From Uloborus plumipes (taxonomy: Eukaryota > Arthropoda > Arachnida > Araneae > Uloboridae), in NCBI GenBank assembly GCA_038373865.1, contig JAXGGA010001693.1, forward strand, positions 62,001 through 126,000: a DNA stretch of 64,000 bases, read 5' to 3'. Below, one piece after another: positions 1 to 10,567 of the stretch; the first letter of the stretch is position 1; every line of letters begins with the position of its first letter. The position numbers and the translations under genes are program-made. The notes beneath the pieces are model-generated. The model saw only the letters and a program-made list of their open reading frames with translations. It made no database searches and had not been told where the DNA came from.

Positions 1-2560
1 GGTGTTTTTTGTTGTTTTGGAATAAAAAATTCAAGTGTGTTTTTTCAGTTGGTATGATCAATAGGTCATATCTCCGGACTACCAACTAAGAAATGCACGA
101 CACTTTTTTTCTGTTATGACAACATCATACCCTTTTTATGTATAAAAAATTAGGAGGGTGCTTTTTGTAGTTTTGGAATAAAAAAATCAAACGTGTTTTT
201 TCAGTTGGTATGATCAATAGGTCATATCTCCAGATTACCAGTTAACAACTGCGCCATTTTTTTTCCATAATGAAAACATCATGATGTTTTTATGATCAAG
301 AAATTAGAAGGAAGTTTTCTTGTTATTTTGAAATAAAAATCTTACATGTTTTTTTCAAAACACTTTACTTTAAAATCAACTTTTGAAACTTAAATTTGAG
401 ATTCATTCAGCATCATACTTCACAAGCAAATGAAAATGTATCCAAATGTATACAAGCAATTGAAATGTATTTATTATATTCAAATACTTAATGGTAGTTT
501 TATATTGTTCTATTGCTTGCATGCTTTGGTAGTGAAAAGTCGCTGCATAATTATTTTACTCTTCAGTAATTATTTGCTAGCCACTCCATCAACCGATAGG
601 AATTACGATAAAGTAAACTGAAATGTCTTTAAATATACTTTCATTCATAGTTTGACAAAAAAAGACTCGCGAGCTCTTGGTGGTTGGAAAAATTTTATAT
701 TTGGTTTCCATTATTCTGAAATCTACGCAACATTTTATAATTTGTTATCAAATGAAAGCATAAAAATTTCATGAATAACAATCTTTATTTCTACGATGTT
801 CCGACAGTGGCAACAAAAGGTTTTTCAAAATAGGGGTTAGGGTTATAGGTAAGATAACCAATCGGGGAGAAGAACAATAAGAAGCATTTTGAGCTATATC
901 AAACAACGTAGAACGATGCTAATTTCAAATACATAGTTTAGTTGACTATGTCAAAAGGATAGCAAATGCAAGTTTTAAATTGAAAACTTGAGAAAGTTCT
1001 CCCTCACAACCCATGACCCCTTTTTTAAGTGGAATGGTTCCCGAGCGCTGGGCGCGGTTTTCACGGACGGACAGTATGAGTAATTTTTTTTCAGCGCCCC
1101 CTAGTGAATTTGCTAGAAGGAATGAGTGACTAATTTATGAGAATGAAAAAAACTTAAAGTGATTTTATTCGACCCCTCAACATTCTCTCATCACCCGTTG
1201 GGATCGGTAACGCTTACCTTGAGAAGCACTAGATAGTATTTATCTAGCCTGTTTTTCTATCTTTCTAAGATCTTCCCTTTTCTTTTATCAAATCCATGAT
1301 TTACTTCTCATTTCAAAGCTTATCGTGCCGACGAAAAGCGAAGAATTGACCCACAATCTGTAAATTGTTTTTTTTTTTTTTTTTGACTGAAAAACATATT
1401 TTTGTTTGTTTACTACATATTACTACAGTGAATAGCATCCGAAATTCGAGACGCATTGGTGTCTTTGGATAGAGCGTCGTGCTTAGAAGAGGAAGAGTAT
1501 GAGTTTGAAACCGGGCCGACAAATATCGTTTCAATTGGTGTTTTCTTCAGAAGAAATCAAATCACGCTTTCCATCATTATTATACTATTTTTCAAATGCG
1601 TTTTCTCTCTATCTTTCTTTTTTTCTCTTTTTTGTGGTTACAGAACCTTACAGAAACCTTCTTCACTAATATACCCTTCTTGTCTAATGGCTTGAAGAAG
1701 TAATTCTCTCTGCTGCCTACTATTATTAAGGCTCTTTCATATCTTTGCTTTAAAAAATCTTCATTTGCAACCACTTCCACTGCTGTAACGAAAAGCATCT
1801 GTATCCCCTTTATGTTTTGAGAGGCAAATTGAAATAGATCATGTGCATTTAAAATCTGTCCTTCGACAGTTCTTTGAAGACTTGCCCTTGTTGCAAGCCG
1901 TTTTATTGTGCCCCCTACTCCATCGCATGCATTCTTGCCATGACTCGTGGCAAAGAAATGCCATTCAGCTGCCATGTCGTGGTCTTCCTTGTGATAGCAT
2001 AGTTTTTTTTTTTTTTTTTTTTTTTAATTTTACGAAGTTTTTAAACTTATCGAAAACTTGATTTTTAAAGAAATTTGTTTCAAAAATTCAATATTTTTTT
2101 TTAAATTTCAGAACAACAAAAAACAGCCTTCTAATATCTTGATCATAAAAACATTATGATGTTTTCATTTTAGAAAAAAAATGGCGCAGTTGTTAACTGG
2201 TAATCCGGAGATATGACCTATTGATCATACCAACTGAAAAAACACGTTTGATTTTTTTATTCCAAAACTACAAAAAGCACCCTCCCAATTTTTTATACAT
2301 AAAAAGGGTATGATGTTGTCATAACAGAAAAAAAGTGTCGTGCATTTCTTAGTTGGTAGTCCGGAGATATGACCTATTGATCATACCAACTGAAAAAACA
2401 TACTTGAATTTTTTATTCCAAAACAACAAAAAACACCCTTCCAGTTTTTTATACATAAAAAGTATATGATGTGGTCATCACTGAAAAAAAAAATTGAGCA
2501 GTTCTTAGTTGGTACTCCGGAGATATGATCTACTGAACATACCAATTGAAAAAACACAAA
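1..2560. mobile_element. Foldback-type element with long, internally repeated inverted arms (left end outside window)
   Basis: Positions 1 to about 345 are the inverted counterpart of about 2090-2560. Each arm is built of repeats of roughly 150-165 bp: two visible in the left arm and three in the right. Each repeat carries the motif GGTCATATCTCCGGA and an oligo-T/oligo-A stretch. The left end lies before the window, so the termini and any target duplication cannot be read. The interior (about 350-2080) is mostly unassigned AT-rich sequence plus a short transposase-like reading frame on the minus strand. The layout resembles foldback transposons, whose arms contain tandem subrepeats; the superfamily is not assigned. 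Confidence 0.7.
1592..1975 (-). pseudogene. Transposase-like fragment inside the foldback element
   Basis: A 127-codon minus-strand frame begins MAAEWHFFATSHGKNACDG and continues with GGTIKRLATRASLQ. From memory, the ATSHGK...DG.GG..KR signature recurs in transposon-borne proteins of invertebrates, but I cannot name the family with confidence. The last ~20 residues are lysine- and arginine-rich low complexity, probably read-through into an intron or non-coding sequence. No full transposase is present and no further exon could be placed, so this is treated as a remnant of the element's own enzyme. Its place between the inverted arms supports that. Confidence 0.45.
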
Positions 2561-2897
2561 ATCTGACTTCAGACGATCATTGGCAAAATTCTATTTTTCA
2601 GAATCTCATTTTTGTCACTAATATTGAAGGAGAAAATAATTAACTTTAAAATGATACGTAAACTGGCTTAATTGAATGAAAAATGAGGAAGTTATAGAGC
2701 TTTTTCAAAATGCATACCAAAAATAAAAAAGCAAAAATTCTGAAAAAAATCAAAATTTCAAAAAATTCTACAACCCTAAATTTTTATTCAAAAAATCTAA
2801 AAAAATTAATTTGAGTTTATTTTATAGGTATCTATCCGTAAAAAAATATTGAACAAAATCCGAGACATGACGGCACATAGCCTTAGGCGATTTGACG

Positions 2898-3200
2898 TGT
2901 AACGACCCCAGTATCATTCTCGCTCAGGACTTCGTCGGAGCTTGAGAATAAAATTTATGTCAAGTAACGCGTGTCTATAAAAGCCACGAGGAAATAGGAA
3001 GAAACGTCTCTGAAAACTTGATTCGAGGGCAATAAAAACAGAAATAAAGACTAAGAATGCTCATTATTTCTGAATGACGACATTGACACTGCTCTACTAT
3101 CAACTGTCATATTCGAGTTCTTATTGCGCTATAAATGAGGTGCTTGTTGCAGGAGAAAAATCAGGACAGCTTAAGCATTTAAAATCGACCTCGTTACTTT
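2898..3200 (+). repeat. Possible solo LTR (Gypsy-like)
   Basis: The stretch opens with TGTAACGACCCCAG, a start common in Gypsy-type LTRs. It contains a TATA-like TATAAAAG near 2977 and AATAAA-type signals near 3030, and closes near CGACCTCGTTAC, roughly the reverse of its start. No clean CA end or matching target duplication was found, so the right edge is a guess. Confidence 0.3.
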
Positions 3201-3773
3201 AGTGGACGGAAAATATTCTTGCTGATCGTTTTTCTTTTCTAATTGACCACGAGCACTTTCTTTTTGGATAATTTTTTTACTTTTAATTTCAACACTATTA
3301 ACTGCACCTTTTTCTTTTTTTAATTACTTATTTATTTTTATCTACATTTTTTTATTTTAATTATTTATTGATTAATTTATTTTTTAAAAATTTATTTATT
3401 ATCATTTATTTGTTCATTTGTTTATTTTTTATTCATTTCTTTTGTTTATTAATTTATGCATTTTTTTTCTTCTTTTTCAAAATATAAATTTTTATATTTT
3501 ATTGTATTTTTTCATTATCTTCATGTAAATATTTTACTTATATTCTTATTCTTTTATTTATTACTAAGCAGAATTATTTTTCATCTGTATGTACCAAAAT
3601 TGAATGCTTCTCCAGTGGGTTGTTTTGTAAATTTTCACGTACGTTATCCCATAATTTGTAAAATTTAACGTTGTTGAAAAAATACATATGATGGCGTATT
3701 TAGAAAAAAAAACTAAAAATTAATATAAAGCAGTGAGTAACCCCCCCCCAAGCAAGGGCGAAGGCAGGAACAT

Positions 3774-3847
3774 GCAATACACCGCCAACTCGATCATTTC
3801 GATCCATGAAAAACATGAATCGAAATGACCGAGTTGGCGGTGTTTTG
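3774..3847. repeat. Hairpin repeat with ACCGCCAACTCG arms
   Basis: Left arm CACCGCCAACTCGATCATTT pairs with a right arm ending CGAGTTGGCGGTG across a short AT-rich loop. The half-motif GAGTTGGTGGTGTATTG also ends longer related copies at about 41551-41670 and 53222-53346, so this is a compact member of a dispersed family. Confidence 0.55.
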
Positions 3848-4144
3848 TATAAAAATTAATGTTCTGAAATTTAACTACAAAATGATAGCAATTAAAATAG
3901 AGAACTAATATGTTAATTTTTGTGTTGATAAAACTATTAGAAATGTAATAATTTTAAACAAATGAAGTGAAAAATGCAGGGCTTGCAAATTACGCACCAC
4001 GAACAGATTTTTTCCGCCCGATTATTTTTTTGTTTTTTAAATTTCATAATATGTTTACATTTGAGCACTTTTAATGAAAACTAAGCCCAGACAATCTTAA
4101 AAAACCAACACAGAACGCTTAGTTAATGCCCTGAAGGCTAAACA

Positions 4145-4400
4145 CTTAAGGGGGATACTGCTTTTTGACGGCTCAAAAAAAAAAAAAAAAAAAAAAAAAT
4201 CGATTTTTTGAAGATTTCTTTTCGGATAAAGAAAAGGTCGAGCGAACTTTCTAGGTTATTTTATTACATATCCGAACATGGGGAAAAACATTTTTTTCAG
4301 AAAAAATATTCGCATGCAATCGATTTTAATGCACTTTCATGCAACTGCTGTTTCCAATCGGCTGGACAGATGGAGCTCGTCATTTTTATCTGAAGCAAAA
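4145..4400 (-). repeat. Dispersed repeat R (minus-strand copy)
   Basis: Read on the minus strand this contains GACGAGCTCCAT, then GCCGATTGG..ACAGC, then CCCCATGTTCGGATATG and TAATAAAATAA. The same blocks occur in the same order on the plus strand at 8865-9070. An A-run of 25 or more at about 4176-4199 abuts it. Nature unknown. Confidence 0.5.
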
Positions 4401-4494
4401 ATTAAAAAAACAAGTACCATTTTAATTTTCATGCATTTTTCTTCCATCTGAACTAAAACAATTCCCGAAAAAAAACAAGAGGTATCCTTAGCAG

Positions 4495-5011
4495 CAGGGG
4501 TGCCCCCCCCCCAAGCTCAATGGCGCAAATCCCCCCCCCCCACACCCAACCCCTAGAAAAAAAACTTTACACAACCTGTGCTTTTTTATTTCTATTTTTG
4601 CCCTTCTTTTTTATTTGATCTTTTTAAACATTATTTATTCATTTTTTAAAAATTATAACTATTATTATTTTTTACATATTATTTCATTTTTTTAAAACAC
4701 TAATTTTGCGCAGAATAGTATCGTTTTTTTCCCTTCCAGACATTTCAATCGCACACACACACACAAAATAAATAAAGAAATAAAAGAAATTAAAAAATAA
4801 ATAAAGTAATGAATAATTTAAATTGAAAAAAAAATCAGCAAATAATTTAAATTAAAAAAAATCAGCAAATTATTTAAATTAAAAAAAAACAGCAAATAAT
4901 TCAAATTAAAAAAATGATTTTTTTTAAAAGTAAATAAATAAATAAATTAGTTTAAAACATCCCCCCAAAAAAATTTTGTTGCGCCATAATTCCCCCCAGT
5001 GGGCACCCCTG
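4495..5011. mobile_element. hAT-type MITE
   Basis: Starts CAGGGGTGCCC and ends GGGCACCCCTG, with the second block (CAATGGCGCAA / TTGCGCCATAA) also inverted. Flanks are CTTAGCAG (4487-4494) and CTCAGCAG (5012-5019), an 8-bp target duplication with one mismatch, diagnostic of hAT insertion. The interior is AT-rich low complexity with AAATAAAT-type runs and no coding sequence. Confidence 0.8.
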
Positions 5012-5153
5012 CTCAGCAGTTTTTTTTTTCGCAAGCTGAGACGATTTTTTTAAATAGGACTTTTTTTTCAAACCTGAGAAAAGTATTCAAATTTTATAAT
5101 TTTTTTAGTTATTTTTCGTTAATATTCGAGGCGGATTTTTAAAGTCAGTACCG

Positions 5154-5455
5154 TGTTGTTGTTACTTATGCCACTCGGGAACCCGAGCCCGAATAGATGC
5201 ATCTACCCGGTTTTGAGGCGAAATAGATACGGCTTCCCTTTTTACGAGCATCATTATGGTGGAAGTCCGATTTTAGCTCAACACACAAGCCATAAGACCC
5301 GTTTATAGGGCAGGCAGCCATTCATAATAGTCATTCACACAGAGGAAGGACAAGGACAGGAGAGAGGGAAAGTACATCCATGCCTGAGTCGGGATCTGAA
5401 CCCGGGGCCACCGCATCACGTCAGACTCCTCTGCCCACTAGACAAGGTAGTCGAC
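5154..5455 (-). mobile_element. tRNA-derived SINE, full length
   Basis: Flanked by the perfect 10-bp direct repeat GTCAGTACCG (5144-5153 and 5456-5465). On the minus strand the head holds a box-A-like TGTCTAGTGGGC and a box-B-like GGTTCAGATCC spaced as in a tRNA. The tail ends in an AAC-type repeat (GTAACAACAACA). This is the layout of a Pol III-transcribed SINE mobilised by a LINE. The perfect duplication suggests a fairly recent insertion. Confidence 0.8.
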
Positions 5456-5534
5456 GTCAGTACCGCTTTAGTACAAATAAAAAATAAGCAGGGATATCTT
5501 TGCAATTATATTTTTATGTGAAAGCCCGTACCTA

Positions 5535-5900
5535 AAACTATTTTTTTACATAATTGCCACCAATATTAAGGCACTTATCCTGTGGTAAAATCAGCTTTTG
5601 AAGTCCCTCTTCTAAGAAATCTGCCGCCTGCTTTGTCAGCCACTGCATCACGGTCATTTTGACATCATCATCATTTTCGGGGCGCTGGCCGCCGAAGGGG
5701 CTGCTGAAGATTAAAATACAGGTGGTAGTCACTGGGAGTTAGATCTGGCCTGCTTCTGCATCAAATCTTCATTGATGACTGAAGGTCGTTCACTCCGTTT
5801 CTCATGGAGCACAATGGAAAGTCTATCTTTGAACGAACGCTTGGACCCACTTCCTTACCATTAATGTTTTCACCACATACTGAAGAAATCTAGCAATGAA
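5535..5900 (-). pseudogene. Mariner transposase remnant, internally deleted and frameshifted
   Basis: On the minus strand there is an N-terminal-type block (SERPSVINEDLMQK), then almost at once the catalytic-region motif PDLTPSDYHL. After a frame change a C-terminal block ends KCLNIGGNYVKK followed by a stop at 5538. These correspond to the N-terminal linker, the third catalytic region and the C-terminus of mariner transposases (normally about 345 residues), so most of the catalytic core between them is deleted. Clean terminal inverted repeats were not found. Inactive relic. Confidence 0.7.
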
Positions 5901-6081
5901 TATTGAAGCAAATTGTATAGAAAAGTAGTTTAAGGTGTGGGCTTGCATTTAAAAATAAAATTGCAAAGACATCTCTGCCTGTTTTTTATTTATACTAAAA
6001 CGGTTCTTACTTTAAAAATATGCCTCGTAGAAGAAAAATGTATGGAAACTAAAACGGTGCTTGTTTTTACTTTCTTCTATA

Positions 6082-7659
6082 TCTATATATATAAAGACGA
6101 CGGTGTTCGTTTGTCGTTTGTACGTTTGTAACCGCTGGCCAGAAGCCCCCACAGCACCTACAGACCTGAAACTTGGCTCAAAAATTCGAACGTACCCCGC
6201 CCTCGTGCACCTCGAAGCCCAAATTTTTAATTTCGAATTAGTTATTTTTAAATTAATTAATTAGTCTCATTTTTGGTGTATCCGCCATAATTGAGGGGGG
6301 AAAACCTTCCCCCACCCCAAAACATTATATATCGTTGGAAAGGGGTTTTTTTTCTGAAAAAGAAAAGTTTTAGCGCGTTTCTGTCCGTTAATTAGGACAG
6401 GAGATATTAATTAATCAAATTTAGTCAATTTTCAAGGCCTAACTCTACGCAGAACTGAAACACTAGAGCCATTTTCCTGATCAGCTGCTCTTTTGTCCCT
6501 GAAGTTACTTTGTGGTTTAAATTTGCGTATAGATTTAAGCCTTGAAAATTTATTCAATTTGATTAATTAATATCTCCTGTTACTTACTTAACTTTCTGTC
6601 TCTTATATTTATTTGGCGAATTGATTTAAACTTTAACATGACTTTAAGTGGAATTTAAAAGGTTGTGGAGCGCATTTGAACTAAAGGATATAATATTTTT
6701 TCTTCAGAGGAGGTTAAAGTGAATTTAAATTTATTAAGTTGACTTCCTCAAAATTCGGGGTTCCCGAAAATGTCACAATGGAACTATCATTGTTAAAAAT
6801 TTAGGGATGGCTTATCAGTTCCTCTTCGCATTTGGCGTCGTAAAGTTTGGCGACAATCAGGAAATTTACCAAACCTCCCATCCAGTGAAACACTACTTTC
6901 TCCAACTCAAAGAAAAATAAAACGGTCTGGGAAGGAACAGTAGTTGTTTGCAATTTAAAGCGTATTTTATTGCATGTTTAAAACATGTATTTAATGCCGC
7001 CATCACTAAATTTTTAATAATAATAGTTCCATTCTGACATTTTCTGTAACACCGCTATTCAGTTAACCGGGAAATTTTCCAAACTTCCCGGCCAGCGAAA
7101 TCTTGATTATTTGAGAGTCACTGTTAGATTGTAATCACTTCAAAGAGATGGTACGAAAGACATTATATTTCTTTCCTTTTAATGTTCACATTAAAATCAT
7201 GGAAGAATGGTTGTAGCTGATCTACCTGATACAATCGGTTCCCTATGTTAATAAATTTAGATTTGGCGACCAATTTTACATTGAAATTACGGTTAAATCG
7301 GTGAATTATATTAAATTTCAAGGGCAATATTGCTGTGTTCGTTGAGAGTTTTCGAAAATCTTGGCTCTACAGTTGTGTCAAAAGTTCCATTGAAACGTAA
7401 AAATTTCGCTAAAAATAAATAAGTTCCTCACACACACACGAAAAGAAGAAAAAAGTCTTTAAAACTAAAATAATCCTCGCATTGAACACTACAAACTGAA
7501 ATGGCATTAAAAGTGTCATCAATATATTTTAAAAGGTCGTGGTGCACATTTGAATTAAAGAATATAATAATTTTACTTAAGAAGGTGGAGTGAATTTAAA
7601 TTTATTCAGTTGACTTTCTTTACTTTTTTGCACGGGCATCGCCGTGCGGGTACTGCTAG
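6082..7659 (+). mobile_element. Non-autonomous Helitron 1
   Basis: The 5' end is TCTATATATATAAAGACG preceded by A. The 3' end carries the hairpin GCACGG-GCATCG-CCGTGC, then GGGTACTG and CTAG, followed by T. These are the terminal features of Helitrons (TC start, subterminal hairpin, CTRR end, A/T target). No Rep/helicase gene is present. The interior contains an inverted repeat around GAGATATTAATTAATC (about 6400-6450 and 6533-6580). The next base begins Helitron 2 directly. Confidence 0.8.
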
Positions 7660-8854
7660 TCTAATATATAGAAGTATTGGTTTCGTGAAAATTTTCGAAT
7701 GTCGAATTTTGACGGATTTGCACGTTTTGAGGTGCGCTGAGTCCATTTCAACCATTTTTGGAAAATGTCTGTCTGTGTGTCTGTGTGTGAGTCTGTATGT
7801 GTGTGACCAGTTTTTGTGGCCGCGCTAGAGCAAAAACTACTGCATGAAATCCAACAAAAATGTTTGCACATATGTACCACCATGTGAACTGGTGCACCTG
7901 ACTTTGTTTAGCGAATTCCTCCAAGGGGGGTGGAGCAATCGCACGTGTTCTGCGCGGAGGTGATTGCTATATCTCAGGAAGTAACCAGCGGAATCAAACG
8001 AAAATTGGTCCATAGGTAGACCCTACTGAGTACAGGAGCTGATTCAATTTGTTTGTCTATATCTTGAAGGGGGATGGAGCAATCTCACGTGTTCTGCGCG
8101 GGGGTGACTGCTATATCTCAGGAAGTAACCGGCGGAATCGAACGAAAATTGGTCCATAGGTAGACCCTATTGAGTACAGATGCTGATTCAATTTGTGTGT
8201 CAATATCTCAAAGGGGTGGAACAATCGCACGTGTTCTGCGCGGAGGTGATTGCTATATCTCAGGAAGTAACAGGCGGAATCGAACGAAATGTGGTCCATA
8301 GGTAGACCCTATTGAGTACAAGTGCTGATTCAATTTGTGTGTCAATATCTCAAAGGGGGGTTGAGCAATCAAAAGTGCTTATTTTGTCATTGCACCTACT
8401 GTATCTCGGGAAATATTGCTGCGATTTGAATGAAATTTGGAATAACACTAACCCAATATGGCAGCAAGCATCGATTAAATTTTGGCGCCCATCGCCCCAG
8501 GGGGAGGGTGGGGTGATTTTTGCGCTTGGTCAACAACAATGCGAAAAATTAATTCATTAAAAAATCGCTTTCGCGCTATTTAATTATCAAAACATCTGAA
8601 AACTTTCAATGATTTGAAATTTTTTACTGTTGCCAATTTCTTTTTACTAACAAATAAAATGTTTGCAATTAATCAAAACAAGGCTTTTGCAATGATTTCC
8701 AATTTCGCTCATTGATTCTGCATTTGCAGGGGTTTTTCGATAATTGGGAAATTGGAGCTGTCTCCAATTATTCGGGCGAGTACGTATTTTATTTTGTAAC
8801 CGGAATTCATAAGATAGATATAGAAGAAAGTTTCGTGACGGCCACGACAGCTAG
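7660..8854 (+). mobile_element. Non-autonomous Helitron 2, abutting Helitron 1
   Basis: Starts TCTAATATATAGAAG immediately after the CTAG of Helitron 1. It ends near TCGTG-ACGGC-CACGA-CAG-CTAG followed by T at 8855. The hairpin-to-end spacing is shorter than usual, so this 3' boundary is less certain. A (TG)n/(TCTG)n-rich stretch lies at about 7770-7805 and a minisatellite at 7905-8370. After 8854 sequence shared with a different repeat begins, which supports the boundary. Confidence 0.55.
7905..8370 (+). repeat. Tandem repeat, ~145-155-bp unit
   Basis: Three full units and a partial fourth share GGAGCAATCGCACGTGTTC, GCTATATCTCAGGAAGTAAC, GGTCCATAGGTAGACCC and GCTGATTCAATTTG. Units start near 7920, 8066 and 8212. 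The fourth near 8345 diverges after GAGCAATC. Confidence 0.8.
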
Positions 8855-8864
8855 TTTTTTTTTT

Positions 8865-9070
8865 TTTTTCAGACGAAAAGGACGAGCTCCATACGACGCC
8901 GATTGAAAAACAGCGGTTGCACGAATATTTGTCTCTAAAATTCCCCCCCCCCCCCCATGTTCAGACATGTAATAAAATAAGTACAAATCTTCACTAGACT
9001 TTCCCTTTTTATTTAGTCCAAAAAAAAATACCCCCAAAAAAATCGATTGTTTGAGCCTTCTTTGAAACTG
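8865..9070 (+). repeat. Dispersed repeat R (plus-strand copy)
   Basis: Contains GACGAGCTCCATACGACG, GCCGATTGAAAAACAGC and CCCATGTTCAGACATG in the same order as the minus-strand copy at 4145-4400. A C-run of 14 interrupts it. Confidence 0.5.
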
Positions 9071-9205
9071 GAAGCTAACCGTATGCAAATTCTGAACACT
9101 TTTCAATTTTTTAAACATTTCATCTTTTAATATTTGTTTATTTCACTTAAATTATTTATTTATATCTTCTCTAATATGTGTGTAGTCATATCATGTGAAT
9201 ATTAC

Positions 9206-9508
9206 TGTTAGAGCAACCGAAAATTTCACAGAAATTTCCTGCTATTTTAAAAGAAGTTGTTCATTGCTTGTACTCGGATACTACTGAACCCCTGGTTCAT
9301 CAAAAATTATATTCAAGCAAAGGAAACAACGACTCAAGTACTAACTTCAAAGATTTTATTTTTCGAACAGCAACTTTTTCAAAATGTGAGATGAGATCTG
9401 TTAAGTTTTAGATATCTGCGCGTTTTTAATATTTGCATTGCCACTTTTTAGTTTAAGAATTATTTTTGTGGCTTCTCTTAATCTTTCAAACCACTTTCAA
9501 ACTTAACA
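9206..9508 (-). repeat. BEL 3' LTR
   Basis: 303 bp, TGTTAG...TTAACA on the plus strand. Matches the LTR at 15187-15490 almost base for base and adjoins ATTAC on its outer side. Confidence 0.92.
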
Positions 9509-9522
9509 TCCTCCCACCTTTT
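9509..9522 (-). other. Polypurine tract of the BEL element
   Basis: On the minus strand AAAAGGTGGGAGGA runs straight into the 3' LTR, the usual position of the plus-strand primer in LTR elements. Confidence 0.7.
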
Positions 9523-9787
9523 GATTATGCATTATAATCAAAACTTTAAACTCATTGCCAAAACATTATAATAAATACGCCAAACAATGTAAAATATAAA
9601 TAAACAAACATAACTAGAGCGCTATAGACAGCCGCATCAGATTAGTTCACACTTTGATCCAATCCTTAACTTTACTTCAAATTCATTGTTGCAGGTAGGT
9701 TACCGAAAAAGTTTTGCACATGCTAGCTTGCAATCCGTGCGCAATATTGCTCACGTGAAATACCAAACGGATTCTGCAAAAGACCAC

Positions 9788-10228
9788 TCAAACACAATCG
9801 CGCTGGATCAATGGTGAACTATCTTGATGCGCTCGTATATAGGGCCTACATAACCAAACATTGTCAGTTACAACCCCTTTCGGAATTTTATCTCCTTCTG
9901 ACTGGACACTTCGTATGGTATTAAAATTTTCATTGTCTCCAGTGCAACTGGCTGGGGTGGGAAAATCACTGGCAGAAGAAATTTCTAAAGGGTAGATACG
10001 TTGGATAGGGCGGAGTAACTTTGAGTGTGATGTTTGCACCCTAACAAGCCGAACACGTCCATCCTTCCCAGGGATAAGTTCTGCTACTCGTCCCAGTGGC
10101 CAGTTGATTCTTTTTACATTGTCTGCGCCAATCAGCACAATATCGCCAACTGCGATATTACGGGTGTCTTTACGTTTTTTCCTCTGTATAAGCAGTCCCA
10201 GGTATTCACTTCTGAAGCGGTTCCTCAA
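9788..10228 (-). pseudogene. BEL pol 3' part: integrase C-terminal (DUF5641-like) domain
   Basis: A frame separate from the main pol ORF with the pattern R.RF..EYL..L followed by VGDIVLIGADN, WPLGRVAELIPGKDGRVR and LLRPIQRIYPLE. This is the basic/beta-rich C-terminal domain that follows the integrase core in BEL/Pao polyproteins. About 340 bp separate it from the main pol stop. That gap still holds recognisable integrase sequence in shifted frames, so it was once continuous with pol. The last ~40 residues have no recognised domain. Confidence 0.75.
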
Positions 10229-10567
10229 GTCTTTTTGGAGATTTTGTCTGTACTTAATCCTTCTATTTAAGCTCTGGTGATCAACAGCATCAACGTCTGG
10301 TGTGCTCCATTCCTTAATGTCTTGAAGGAATGACGAAGGTGATAAAGGGAGTAATTGTTGATCTTCAGACTGGTTATGTAAGAGGTCGAGAATTCATTAA
10401 TGCTTCACAATCACATAGGATAGTAGCCATTTCTTCATAACGTAACTCTGCTCGACCTAAAACCCTTTTTAAGAGGTCCTTCAAAATTCGGATCAAGCGC
10501 TCCCACCAACCTCCCCACCAGGAAGCGGAGGTGGGTTAAATTTCCAATCAATAGATCTTACAGCTCC

